Part shown: positions 55,873-63,986 of the stretch, in pieces
Layout: the number at the start of each line of letters is the position of its first letter
Position numbering within the stretch: the first letter of the stretch is position 1
Assembly (NCBI GenBank): GCA_006226375.1
Contig: SBHC01000005.1
Location: forward strand, 296,385 to 360,384
From: Deltaproteobacteria bacterium
GTDB taxonomy: Bacteria; Myxococcota_C; UBA6777
Length of the DNA stretch: 64,000 nucleotides
Direction: 5' to 3'
Notes under the pieces: generated by a model
Told to the model about the DNA's origin: nothing
Databases searched by the model: none
The model's input: the letters and a program-made list of their open reading frames with translations, nothing else
Translations under genes and position numbers: made by a program

Positions 55873-56012
55873 GAAAACGCTCCCTGATTTGTCATTGTTT
55901 GTGCAGGCATCCGTCGGTACGATGACTTGATTTCCGCACTTTGTCAATGAATGAGGGGCAATTCCGCCCCAATGATGGCGCTTTTGGCATCCCCTACCCC
56001 AAGGAGCATTGG

Positions 56013-56804
56013 ATGGCTTCCCAATCACAGCCGCTTTTGCACCGAACGATCGTAGTCACCCGGCCTGCACAACAAGCTCGGTCACTGGTCCACGCTTTGG
56101 AACAACAAGGAGCGCGGGTGCTTTGCTTTCCTTTGTTGTCCATAGCCCCCCTGCCCTTGAAGCCAAATGAACTCGCGCAACGACAGGAGCTGACCTCCTA
56201 CAACGCGATCTTGCTCACAAGCCGCAATGCTGTGGTTCATGGTTTGGCTCGGCTGCCTCCAGAGAGCTTGTCCATCCTTCGAGAGTCAGACAACGCCCCA
56301 ACGCTTTGGGCGGTTGGAAAAGCCACAGCGCAAGCGCTGTCTTCGCTTCACCTGGAAGCCGATCGAGTCGCTCCCCGTGCTCACGCTGCTTCTCTGCTGG
56401 AGCAACTGCAACAAGACGGCGTGGCAGGAAAGCGCTTCTTGTTTCCCTGCTCGACGGAAGCCCACTCCACACTCCCCGAAGGCCTAGCCAAAGCCGGCGC
56501 TGAGGTCGATCGGTGGGAGGTGTATCAGCCCTGCCCTGCTCCAACAGACCTTGCTCCTCTGATGGAGGAAGTCGAGCAAGGACGGATCGATGTCATCACG
56601 TTGGCGAGCCCTTCAACCGCTCACATCCTCTTCCAACGTGAACCTCGCTTGCGGGAGCCAGAGTGGCAGTCACGTGTGGCTTACGCGACGATCGGACCGA
56701 CCACACAAAAAGCAGTCCTTGCGGCGGGCATCTCTCAGGTTCTCGTTGCGGATCCGCCCGGTGTTCCTGGGCTTCTCAGCATCCTTCAGTCATGGTATTC
56801 TTGA
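56013..56804 (+). CDS. hemD: Uroporphyrinogen-III synthase
   Basis: Closes hydroxymethylbilane to uroporphyrinogen III in haem and sirohaem synthesis. The 263-residue protein is poorly conserved as a family but shows the expected signs: RTIVVTRPAQQARSLVHALEQQGARV at the start, NAILLTSRNAVVHGL, FLFPCSTEA, and the C-terminal ASPSTAHILF followed by YATIGPTTQKAVLAAGI. ATG 56013 has AAGGAG six bases upstream, which is why the in-frame ATG 72 bp earlier was not used. hemL follows 84 bp downstream. Confidence 0.88.
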   Translation: MASQSQPLLHRTIVVTRPAQQARSLVHALEQQGARVLCFPLLSIAPLPLKPNELAQRQELTSYNAILLTSRNAVVHGLARLPPESLSILRESDNAPTLWAVGKATAQALSSLHLEADRVAPRAHAASLLEQLQQDGVAGKRFLFPCSTEAHSTLPEGLAKAGAEVDRWEVYQPCPAPTDLAPLMEEVEQGRIDVITLASPSTAHILFQREPRLREPEWQSRVAYATIGPTTQKAVLAAGISQVLVADPPGVPGLLSILQSWYS

Positions 56805-56888
56805 CCCCAACAAAGAAGACGACTAACAGTATGTCGCGGTTTTCCCCGAAGCTGTTCAGCATACCTTACAAACAGAAGGATCGATGAG

Positions 56889-58187
56889 ATGTCACAAGAT
56901 CGTTGGGAGAAAAGCAGAGCTTGGCTGGAACGGGCTGAAAAGGTGATGCCCGGTGGAGTGAACTCGCCGGTGCGAGCGTTTCGCTCCGTGGGTGGTCATC
57001 CGCCCTTCATCTGCAAAGCCAAGGGCGCTTACATGTGGGATGAGGATGGCAACCGCTACATCGACTACATCAACTCATGGGGTCCCCTGATTATGGGGCA
57101 CGCCAACGACAGTGTGTTGGCAGCCATTCATGAAGCAGCGCAGTTGGGAACAAGCTACGGAGCCCCAACATCCGCCGAAGTGCTGATGGCCGAAAAGATC
57201 CAGACCTTCTTCCCATCGATCGAAGTCGTCCGTCTCGTAAGCTCTGGCACAGAAGCAACCATGAGCGTGATTCGACTCGCTCGGGCGGCGACCCAACGAC
57301 CCAAGATTATCAAATGCTCAGGTTGTTACCATGGACACGGCGATTCGTTTTTGATCGCTGCTGGCTCTGGAGCGATGACCTTTGGCGTACCGAACAGCCC
57401 AGGAGTCACGAAAGAAACCGCCTCCAACACCATCCTGGTTCCCTACAACAGCGTGGAGGCCGTGGAGCAAGCGTTCGCCGAGAACCCCGGACAGATTGCT
57501 GGTATCATTCTGGAGCCAGTACCTGGGAATATGGGTTTGATCGAACCCAAAGAAGGCTACTTGCAAGGTCTTCGAGACGTGACACAAAAGAACGACGCTC
57601 TGCTGATCTTTGACGAAGTCATGACAGGCTTCCGCGTCGCTCCGGGCGGTGTCCAAGAGCTGTTTGGAGTCACACCAGACCTCACCACGTTGGGCAAAGT
57701 GATTGGCGGAGGACTCCCCATGGGTGCGTACGGTGGTCGACGAGACTTGATGTCGATGATCTCCCCCAGTGGTCCGGTATATCAGGCAGGGACACTGTCA
57801 GGCAACCCGCTCGCCGTGGCGGCAGGAATGGCCACCCTCAACCTTCTGTCCGACACCGACACCTTCGAAGTTGCTGCCCAACGCACCCAAGAGTTGGTTG
57901 ATGGACTGCAGACCATCCTCTCCGAACTCAGCCTGGAGTACACACTGACTCGATACGGCACGATGTGTTGTTTGTTCTTCCATCCTGGGCCTGTGGTGGA
58001 TTACGAGTCAGCCCAACAAAGCAACACCGAAGCCTTTGGCCGATACTTCCGCGCCATGTTGGAGCGTGGCGTCCACCTTCCCCCCTCCCAGTTCGAGGCC
58101 AACTTCGTCTCAGCAGCCCACACCTCAGAAGACATTCAGACAACACTGCAAGCCAGCCGGGAAGCCCTTCAAGTTGCCCACTCTTAA
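56889..58187 (+). CDS. hemL: Glutamate-1-semialdehyde 2,1-aminomutase
   Basis: PLP enzyme that converts glutamate-1-semialdehyde to 5-aminolevulinate in the C5 pathway. The 432-residue protein has VMPGGVNSPVRAF, SGTEATMSVIRLAR, CYHGHGDSFL, the PLP-binding DEVMTGFR, the Schiff-base Lys in TTLGKVIGGGLPMGAYGG and YQAGTLSGNPLAVAAG. AAGGA lies nine bases before ATG 56889. With hemD next to it, this is a haem-biosynthesis pair; a terminator follows at 58251. Confidence 0.96.
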   Translation: MSQDRWEKSRAWLERAEKVMPGGVNSPVRAFRSVGGHPPFICKAKGAYMWDEDGNRYIDYINSWGPLIMGHANDSVLAAIHEAAQLGTSYGAPTSAEVLMAEKIQTFFPSIEVVRLVSSGTEATMSVIRLARAATQRPKIIKCSGCYHGHGDSFLIAAGSGAMTFGVPNSPGVTKETASNTILVPYNSVEAVEQAFAENPGQIAGIILEPVPGNMGLIEPKEGYLQGLRDVTQKNDALLIFDEVMTGFRVAPGGVQELFGVTPDLTTLGKVIGGGLPMGAYGGRRDLMSMISPSGPVYQAGTLSGNPLAVAAGMATLNLLSDTDTFEVAAQRTQELVDGLQTILSELSLEYTLTRYGTMCCLFFHPGPVVDYESAQQSNTEAFGRYFRAMLERGVHLPPSQFEANFVSAAHTSEDIQTTLQASREALQVAHS

Positions 58188-58250
58188 GAAGCCTCACGTC
58201 CTCTCCACGCCACCTTTCCCCTTGAGCTATCCTCTTTTTTAACTTGCCAG

Positions 58251-58274
58251 AGCAAAGCATTTGCTGATTTTTTG
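58251..58274 (+). terminator. Rho-independent terminator of hemL
   Basis: AGCAAA-GCA-TTTGCT (58251-58265), a perfect 6-bp stem with a 3-nt loop, is followed by GATTTTTTG. It lies 64 bp after the hemL stop. Confidence 0.6.
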
Positions 58275-58300
58275 CCCTCCTCACCTTCCCTCGATAGACT
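58272..58300 (+). promoter_or_regulatory. Putative promoter of the M23 peptidase gene
   Basis: TTGCCC (58272-58277) and TAGACT (58295-58300) with a 17-bp spacer, starting in the U tract of the hemL terminator and about 55 bp before the ATG. Moderate match only. Confidence 0.4.
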
Positions 58301-58354
58301 TCAAGCACAAAACGACTCCAACGCAACGAAGTAGAATCGAAGGAGAACCCCAAT

Positions 58355-59368
58355 ATGCGACGATATCGCAATCGTTCCTATGTTCACAGATCCAAGCCAA
58401 GCCCACTGATGATAATGATTAGTGTGGGTGTTCTGGCTGCTGTCGCGGCTCTGATCTTTTGGCGCCGCCCGGCTCCCTCCGTCAAAAAGGTGGAAGCGAC
58501 GAAGGAACGTGTACTCAAGGCTCAAACCCAAAACCAAGCCCCCACGGTTGCACAAAAGCCCGAAACATCCGTCGCTCCTTTGCAGTCGCTGTCTGCTAGC
58601 ATTCGCGGACCGCTTCCACACAGTCTGCGACGAGTCACCACCTGGGAAAAAGCTCGCTTTCTCTCGGCGTTGGCTGCACGACTTCTGATCTGGAAAGTCG
58701 ATCTACGACGTGGTCTTCGTCGAGGCGACAAGATCCGTATCTTGTACCGCCCAGTGAACGAGCAGAGCCGCTTCCAGATCGAAGCGATGATGTACAAAAG
58801 TCGCAAGCATCGTAAGACCTACCGATTCTACCGCTTTCAGGCCAGCAACCAGAAGTTTGCAGTGTACTACGATGAGCAAGGCAAAACGGTGGAAGAGTAC
58901 CTCGAGAGCTCGCCTCTCAAAACGTACGAGCAGGTCACGTCCATCCTGAAGATGCGACCCCGTCACAAGGGCGTCGATTTCAAAGCTCCCGTGGGAACTG
59001 TGATTACCTTACCCTACCGCGCTCGTGTTCTTCGCAAAAACTGGAACACCCGGTACAATGGCCTCTGTCTTAAGGTTGAATTCCTGGGCAAACGTCATCG
59101 TCGACGACGCGTTCGCGCGTTGTTCTTGCACCTACACAAGGTTTACAAAGCCGCCAAGCCTGGTGCTGTCTTGCGCGCAGGAACCCCGATCGGAGAAGTG
59201 GGCAACACTGGACGCTCCACGGCAGCTCACCTCCACTACCAACTGGAAACCCGACGACGTCGAATCATCGATCCGTTCCGATTCCACCGCACCTACCAGC
59301 GAAGCCTTCCGGCAGGCCTGATGGAAGGCTTCCAAACTCGCCGACGCAGCCTCGACCGCCGCTTCTAA
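58355..59368 (+). CDS. Membrane-anchored M23 (LytM) peptidase
   Basis: A 337-residue protein with one N-terminal membrane helix (residues about 18-35, LMIMISVGVLAAVAALIFW), a linker, a basic domain of about 130 residues, and a C-terminal LytM domain. Zinc ligands HxxxD (HKGVDF) and HxH (HLHYQL) are present, as is the LFLHL histidine, so it should be an active endopeptidase cutting peptidoglycan cross-links rather than a degenerate activator. The protein is very rich in Arg and Lys. AAGGAG precedes ATG 58355. It is convergent with dnaB, 72 bp apart. Confidence 0.88.
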   Translation: MRRYRNRSYVHRSKPSPLMIMISVGVLAAVAALIFWRRPAPSVKKVEATKERVLKAQTQNQAPTVAQKPETSVAPLQSLSASIRGPLPHSLRRVTTWEKARFLSALAARLLIWKVDLRRGLRRGDKIRILYRPVNEQSRFQIEAMMYKSRKHRKTYRFYRFQASNQKFAVYYDEQGKTVEEYLESSPLKTYEQVTSILKMRPRHKGVDFKAPVGTVITLPYRARVLRKNWNTRYNGLCLKVEFLGKRHRRRRVRALFLHLHKVYKAAKPGAVLRAGTPIGEVGNTGRSTAAHLHYQLETRRRRIIDPFRFHRTYQRSLPAGLMEGFQTRRRSLDRRF

Positions 59369-59440
59369 GTCTCAAGTTCCCTCTTCCAGCCTCATCTCTT
59401 CTGCATCCCCTCGACCCAGACGAATCAGACCTCTTCCAGC

Positions 59441-62227
59441 TTAGTACGTGTCTTCTGGAGCCAAGTTGTCAAAGCGGGTGAACTCGCGCAGGAAGCGAAG
59501 ACGCACGGTACCAATCGGACCGTTACGCTGTTTACCAATGATAAGCTCTGCGATGCCTTTGTCTTCTGTATCTTCGTGATACACCTCATCACGATAAACA
59601 AACATGATAACGTCGGCGTCCTGCTCAATCGCTCCAGAGTTATGAGATACAATACCGTTACCAATCCAAGAGCTGTTTGCCGGAACCGTCAGATCGTAGA
59701 CGTCGCGTTTCCCGGCTGGCTCAATACTAAGAACGGTATCCCAAAAGAGATCGTTGTTTGCAGCGGTTCTGAGTTGCTCGTCTTTCAAGAGCTCAGCGTA
59801 GTCGTTAACAAGGGTCCGACTAGGGGCGAAGCTGAAATGCGCCGAGCCTCCATACGAGGTACCACGCATTGACGCCATCTTTCGCGTAACCGGCTTTTGC
59901 TCGGGTCCAAGAAGAGCAAGTCTTTCGCCAGGTTGAATCTCCCCAACACGGCGCCAACCGTTGGGGCCTAACAACCTGTGTTTTTTTGTGCAGCAGATGG
60001 TTCTGCCGCTCGTGAGTTTCACATCAAAGACTTCACGTGTTCCGACTTTCCACACTTTGTCTGCAAGTGCAGGCTCCACATGACCAGAAGGAGTAACAGA
60101 AAGGACCTCTGGTGTCTCTCCCACTAACTCCTCAATGGGGATCGTGCGACCATCTGCAAGAAACACCATCGTTTCTCCGACCACACACTCACGAAGGTCG
60201 GACATGACGGGGCGCTTGTCCGGTCGGCGTTCCAACGAACGGTTCAGCTGAGAGAGCGCCAAAACAGGCGTGCTCAATTCCTTGGCCAAAGCTTTGAGAC
60301 CCCGGGAGATCTCAGAGATTTCCCGTTCACGACTTCCCATATTGGGCGTATCACCTTTCATCAACTGCAAATAGTCAATGACGACAAGGCCCAGGTCACC
60401 CAGCTCCATTTTCAAGCGGCGACATTTGGCGCGCATCTCCAATGGACCCATATCACCGGTATCATCGATGTAGATCTTGGACTGAGCCAACTCGGTCGCG
60501 GCCTGTGTTAATCGTGGGATGTCACTTTCCTTCATGTGACCGGTACGCATCCGGCCCGCATCTACGCGCGAAACAGCACAAAGCATACGCATAATGAGCT
60601 GTTCCTTACTCATCTCCAAGGAGAAGATGGCTACCGATTTCCCATGATCGAGCGCAGCGTTGGTTGCCATGTTCAACACCAACGCAGTGTTGTGCACACA
60701 AATGTCATTCGCGACGAAGTTATGAGTTTCAGGGATCGTCAGGTCGTACACCTGCTTCGGACCCATCGGTACGATCGATACGATCTCGTCCCACCAAAGC
60801 TCCGAGGGCGACGAAGAAGATTCCCAAGATTCCACCTGGGCCTCAAGCGATGTCGGATCCCAGATCTGCTGGGCAAAGGTTCGTTGCGACTCAGGGTGCT
60901 CCACCCGAAGAGACCAAGCCTGAGACGCCAAAGAGTCGTTGCACTGGGGTTGAATCGAAGCAACAACCCCAAACCGCAGCAGCAGGTGCTGCAACTGACG
61001 GGTTGGCTTTTCCCCTTCAATCTGGAACGTCATAGGCTCCAATGACGATTGAACCAAGGCCCCCTTACTTCGGAGCAGCTGATTCAAAAAGAACGCCAGC
61101 TGCGGCTGCGGCAACTGGAACACGCGTTGAGGCAACGAACGACCTTGGGAGGAAGATGTGTTCCTTTGCTCTTGGACGGACGCAGCTAACTCTCGAATGG
61201 CTTTGTAAGCCAATGGTTTTGTGCCTGACACAGGAAGCCGACGTGGCACAGCGATCTTCTGACCGGGCTGAAGCAGGCTCAGGCTGCGCCATCCCCAAGG
61301 CGTTAGAAAAGGGTGCGTCGCTGTAGACTCAACCTGACGCCCCAGTCGTGTGGTGACACGAAATGACGGCTTGATGCCATCGTTGAAGAAAACACTCGGC
61401 CGGGTCCACGCAAACTTGTGTTGCGATGTTAGAGTGAGAAGCTCAGCTTCTTTTCGCTGAACGATAGACTCCAAGGTAGCCACAGAGCCGTCGGACAGAA
61501 GGATCTCGGTATCTGCTGTCAGACATTTCCCCATCGAAGGACGACCGGCCAGAATAATAAGGTCAGCGGGCTGCAACCCACTGGTCATGGTGTCGAAGTC
61601 TTCGAAGCCCGTTGCAGTTCCGGTAATTCTCTCTTTTCGGTGATACAGTTGCTCAATGGTCGTAAAGGCCGTTCGAACAACGTCTTTGGCAGGAGTCAGA
61701 CCGGTGGAAGCTCGCTCCTCACGAATCTCAAAGATCTTCCGCTCAGAGGTATCGAGAAACGCCATGACATCTTCGACGTCATCGTAGGCTTGCCCCATAA
61801 TCTCCACAGAGATCTCAATGAGCTGTCGCAAGATCGATTTTTCACGGACGATCTTGGTGTAGTAAAGGACGTTGGCGATCGCAGGGATCTGGTCGGCCAG
61901 TTCCGAGAGATAAGCGATCCCCCCACACTCCTCCAGCTTCCCCTGAATCCCCAATGAGTTGGCCAATGCGATCGCATCGATGGGATTGTTGTCGCGCTCC
62001 AACTCCAACATCGTCTCAAAGATATGCTTGTGGCGATCGAGGTAGAAGTCCTTTCCACCGATCTCTGTGAGCACTTGGTGAAGAGCGTCGTTGTACAGCA
62101 GAATCGAACCAAGAATGGCGCGCTCCGCCTCAACGTTGCGAGGCGGCGTCCGATTCTGGAGAGTCTGCAGCTTTTCGTCTGCGCTGGGTTGCTTTTTACG
62201 TTTGGGTGAGCGTTCAGTCTGTTGCAT
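59441..62227 (-). CDS. dnaB: Replicative DNA helicase with two inteins
   Basis: Unwinds DNA at the replication fork as a hexamer. The 928-residue precursor contains about 466 residues of DnaB in three pieces: 1-234 (N-terminal primase-binding domain, RNVEAERAILGSILL, to the P-loop GRPSMGK), 514-680 (rest of the ATPase core with VIDYLQLM and ALSQLNRSLE) and 864-928 (SGAIEQDADVIMFVYRDEVY to the end). Two in-frame inteins of 279 and 183 residues interrupt it; removing both restores uninterrupted DnaB motifs GRPSMGK-TALVLNM and SDLRE-SGAIEQ. ATG 62227 is the start; the open frame upstream is leader. It follows rpsF-rpsR-rplI but is separated from them by a terminator. Confidence 0.95.
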   Translation of the reverse strand: MQQTERSPKRKKQPSADEKLQTLQNRTPPRNVEAERAILGSILLYNDALHQVLTEIGGKDFYLDRHKHIFETMLELERDNNPIDAIALANSLGIQGKLEECGGIAYLSELADQIPAIANVLYYTKIVREKSILRQLIEISVEIMGQAYDDVEDVMAFLDTSERKIFEIREERASTGLTPAKDVVRTAFTTIEQLYHRKERITGTATGFEDFDTMTSGLQPADLIILAGRPSMGKCLTADTEILLSDGSVATLESIVQRKEAELLTLTSQHKFAWTRPSVFFNDGIKPSFRVTTRLGRQVESTATHPFLTPWGWRSLSLLQPGQKIAVPRRLPVSGTKPLAYKAIRELAASVQEQRNTSSSQGRSLPQRVFQLPQPQLAFFLNQLLRSKGALVQSSLEPMTFQIEGEKPTRQLQHLLLRFGVVASIQPQCNDSLASQAWSLRVEHPESQRTFAQQIWDPTSLEAQVESWESSSSPSELWWDEIVSIVPMGPKQVYDLTIPETHNFVANDICVHNTALVLNMATNAALDHGKSVAIFSLEMSKEQLIMRMLCAVSRVDAGRMRTGHMKESDIPRLTQAATELAQSKIYIDDTGDMGPLEMRAKCRRLKMELGDLGLVVIDYLQLMKGDTPNMGSREREISEISRGLKALAKELSTPVLALSQLNRSLERRPDKRPVMSDLRECVVGETMVFLADGRTIPIEELVGETPEVLSVTPSGHVEPALADKVWKVGTREVFDVKLTSGRTICCTKKHRLLGPNGWRRVGEIQPGERLALLGPEQKPVTRKMASMRGTSYGGSAHFSFAPSRTLVNDYAELLKDEQLRTAANNDLFWDTVLSIEPAGKRDVYDLTVPANSSWIGNGIVSHNSGAIEQDADVIMFVYRDEVYHEDTEDKGIAELIIGKQRNGPIGTVRLRFLREFTRFDNLAPEDTY
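59639..60187 (-). other. Intein 2 of DnaB (mini-intein, 183 residues)
   Basis: Residues 681-863 of the precursor. It starts with Cys (CVVGETMVFLADG, block A), has the block B T-x-x-H in CTKKHRLL followed by GWRRVGEIQPGERL, block F DTVLSIEPAGKRDVYDLTVP and ends ...IVSHN followed by Ser (block G, +1 Ser). All residues needed for class 1 protein splicing are visible. The roughly 50-residue stretch between the halves has no endonuclease motif, so it is a mini-intein. Confidence 0.92.
60689..61525 (-). other. Intein 1 of DnaB (279 residues, in the P-loop, decayed endonuclease)
   Basis: Residues 235-513 of the precursor, inserted between Lys and Thr of the Walker A motif GRPSMGK|T. It starts CLTADTEILLSDG, has block B TATH and GWRSLSLLQPGQKI, block F DEIVSIVPMGPKQVYDLTIP and ends CVHN followed by Thr. 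The middle (about intein residues 130-215) resembles the second half of a LAGLIDADG endonuclease (PQPQLAFFLNQLLRSKGAL, LLLRFGVVASI), but the first LAGLIDADG motif is absent and the acidic residue before the final Gly is replaced. Confidence 0.92.
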
Positions 62228-62270
62228 ACGAAAACCTATCCATACCCGATTGTGAAATAGCGTACAAACG

Positions 62271-62299
62271 ATCTGAATGGATGTTCTCCATCCTGTCAA
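62271..62299 (-). promoter_or_regulatory. Putative dnaB promoter with inverted repeat
   Basis: On the minus strand TTGACA (62294-62299) is followed at 17 bp by TCAGAT (62271-62276). The spacer contains a perfect 5-bp inverted repeat GGATG-N5-CATCC (62279-62293), a possible operator. The -10 is weak. Confidence 0.3.
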
Positions 62300-62316
62300 G
62301 TTGTCCGACGCAAGGC

Positions 62317-62346
62317 ACAAAAAAAAGGGCATGAATTCATGCCCTT
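62317..62346 (-). terminator. Terminator between rplI and dnaB
   Basis: On the minus strand the palindrome GGGCATGAATTCATGCCC (62327-62344) is followed by eight T residues. It ends the ribosomal-protein transcript, so dnaB needs its own promoter or read-through. Confidence 0.85.
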
Positions 62347-62411
62347 CAACGAAAACCCCAACCACCTCTTTGGAGGGGTCGAGATTTCCAGCTAGTTGGA
62401 ATGCTGCGTTG

Positions 62412-62855
62412 TTACTGGGACACAACCCAAACCTTAACAGTGGCAGACACTTCCTGGTGAAGCTTCACTTCACATTCGTACACGCCAAGCTTGCGCACCG
62501 TGTCTTCCATGTGGATTTGACGGCGGTTCAACTTGTAACCTTCGTTGCGCAGTTCCTCAGCGATGTCACGTGGAGTGACGGAACCGAAGATGCGGTCTTC
62601 TTCACCCACCTGACGGGGGATCGTAACCGACACATCTTTCAGCTCAGCAGCCAGCTTCAGAGCTTCACGCTTAGCTTTCTCCTGACGGAGGAAGATCTGG
62701 TGCTTTTCGTGCTCCAAGTGGCGCATGTTTCCTTCGTTAGCCTTAGCAGCCAGGCCACGAGGGAAAAGGTAATTCTGGGCGTATCCATCGGCAACGCGAA
62801 CAATTTCGCCAGCCTTACCCAACTTCGCAATGTTATCTCGCAAAATGACTTTCAC
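62412..62855 (-). CDS. rplI: Ribosomal protein L9
   Basis: 50S protein bL9, 147 residues. It shows the usual N-terminal VILRDNIAKLGKAGEIVRVADGYAQNYL pattern, a long connecting helix rich in Glu/Lys/Ala, and a C-terminal domain with EEDRIFGSVTPRDIAEEL. The start is GTG 62855 behind GAGGTGAA. It is third in the standard order rpsF-rpsR-rplI. Confidence 0.97.
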   Translation of the reverse strand: MKVILRDNIAKLGKAGEIVRVADGYAQNYLFPRGLAAKANEGNMRHLEHEKHQIFLRQEKAKREALKLAAELKDVSVTIPRQVGEEDRIFGSVTPRDIAEELRNEGYKLNRRQIHMEDTVRKLGVYECEVKLHQEVSATVKVWVVSQ

Positions 62856-62887
62856 GGGTTCACCTCGTTTCGTTCAGAAGGTTGAGC

Positions 62888-63235
62888 TTAGCCAGAGACA
62901 ACGGTAAAGGGCATCAAGCCCAATACGCGGGCACGCTTGATCGCGCGAGCCAGTTGTCGTTGGTGAAGAGCGCAGTTCCCTGAAATTCGACGGGGAATGA
63001 TCTTGCCTCGTTCGGTCACAAAGTACTTCAGCAACATGGGGTCACGGAAGTCGATGCGAAGGCTGGGGTCCACGCAAAAGCGGCAAACCTTGCGACGTCC
63101 AAAGGGACGACGACGGCGGATGATCGCAGGAACATTGTCGCGACGGTCGGGACGCGGAGATCCGAGATCAACAGCAGTTTTTTCTTTTTCCCCAGCAGGT
63201 GCGACTGCTTGGGTTTCTGTATTTTCGTTACTCAT
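62888..63235 (-). CDS. rpsR: Ribosomal protein S18
   Basis: 30S protein bS18, 115 residues, with a hydrophilic N-terminal extension of about 40 residues before the conserved core ([54 protein letters not shown]). CxxC and a later Cys/His suggest a zinc-binding form. ATG 63235 was chosen because GAGGAG is ten bases upstream; the Met three codons earlier would be too close to it. S18 pairs with S6, encoded just upstream. Confidence 0.95.
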   Translation of the reverse strand: MSNENTETQAVAPAGEKEKTAVDLGSPRPDRRDNVPAIIRRRRPFGRRKVCRFCVDPSLRIDFRDPMLLKYFVTERGKIIPRRISGNCALHQRQLARAIKRARVLGLMPFTVVSG

Positions 63236-63328
63236 CGTTTGCATACTCCTCAAACGAGTTCATATAGAAGCGTTTTAAGTCAGTCGTTCGTGACGTCAAA
63301 GACAGGCAGCGCCTGCCTTACAAGACGA

Positions 63329-63817
63329 TTAATCGTCGAGATCGTCATCATCGCCATCACCATCGTCGTCGTAATCACGACGACGACCACGAGAATCATC
63401 GCGGTCTCCGCGATCACGGCGGTCGCGACGATCATCACGGTCACGACGCTCGCGACGGTCACCTGTGTCGGTGGATTGCGGCTCAGTGCGAACCAACTCT
63501 TTGCCCAACTCTTCTACAGAAATCTCGTCGGTCACTTTGTTGCTGAAAAACTTCATCACTTCGTCCAGGATGCGGAACAAGCGCTCAACTTGTGCCACAA
63601 CACCGGGCTTTCCAGCGTAGGTTACCTGCATGTACTGAGCTTTGGCGTGCTTCTGGATGGGATATGCCGTGCGGCGAACACCCCAGTTGTCAACACGCAG
63701 CATACGGCCACCGTGTTCAATCACAATGCCTTCAATGCGCTCAAACAACTGCTTGTGCTGGTCTTCCGTCAGATCAGCACGGGTCACATAAATGGTTTCG
63801 TACTTACGAAGTTTCAC
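63329..63817 (-). CDS. rpsF: Ribosomal protein S6 with long Asp/Arg tail
   Basis: 30S protein bS6, 162 residues. GTG 63817 follows a very strong site, AAGGAGGTTTTC. The conserved core is present (YETIYVTRADLTEDQ, GVRRTAYPIQKHAKAQYMQVTYAG, RLFRILDEVMKF). The last 45 residues are a low-complexity Asp/Arg/Gly tail that ends in seven acidic residues. Many S6 proteins have an acidic tail, but the alternating Arg-Asp pattern is unusual. A leader hairpin of the S6:S18 type lies about 100 nt upstream. Confidence 0.95.
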   Translation of the reverse strand: MKLRKYETIYVTRADLTEDQHKQLFERIEGIVIEHGGRMLRVDNWGVRRTAYPIQKHAKAQYMQVTYAGKPGVVAQVERLFRILDEVMKFFSNKVTDEISVEELGKELVRTEPQSTDTGDRRERRDRDDRRDRRDRGDRDDSRGRRRDYDDDGDGDDDDLDD

Positions 63818-63885
63818 GAAAACCTCCTTGTGGACTGTTGCGGCCCGCTCAAACAAGAGCGAGCAAGGAGTCAAAAGAATTCCTA

Positions 63886-63900
63886 CGGTCGTAGCGACCG
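63886..63900 (-). promoter_or_regulatory. Second hairpin in the rpsF leader
   Basis: CGGTCG-CTA-CGACCG on the minus strand, a perfect 6-bp stem with a 3-nt loop, directly downstream of the S6:S18-type hairpin and 69 nt before the start codon. Confidence 0.4.
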
Positions 63901-63913
63901 GGGGACACGAAAA

Positions 63914-63945
63914 CAGGGCTGCGGATACTACATCCAACAGCCCTG
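63914..63945 (-). promoter_or_regulatory. Candidate S6:S18 autoregulatory leader element
   Basis: On the minus strand CAGGGCTG / CAGCCCTG form an 8-bp lower stem (63938-63945 with 63914-63921). Inside, GGAT/ATCC form an upper stem with loop GTAGT. The asymmetric internal loop has TT on the 5' side and G on the 3' side, and the 3' strand reads CCG directly before the lower stem. A CCG at a bulge above a lower stem is the hallmark of the known S6:S18-binding leader found before rpsF in many bacteria. Position, about 100 nt before the rpsF start, fits. Confidence 0.55.
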
Positions 63946-63986
63946 CATTGCAAGACAAATCTTGACTTTTCTTGTGAGTACCGAAG

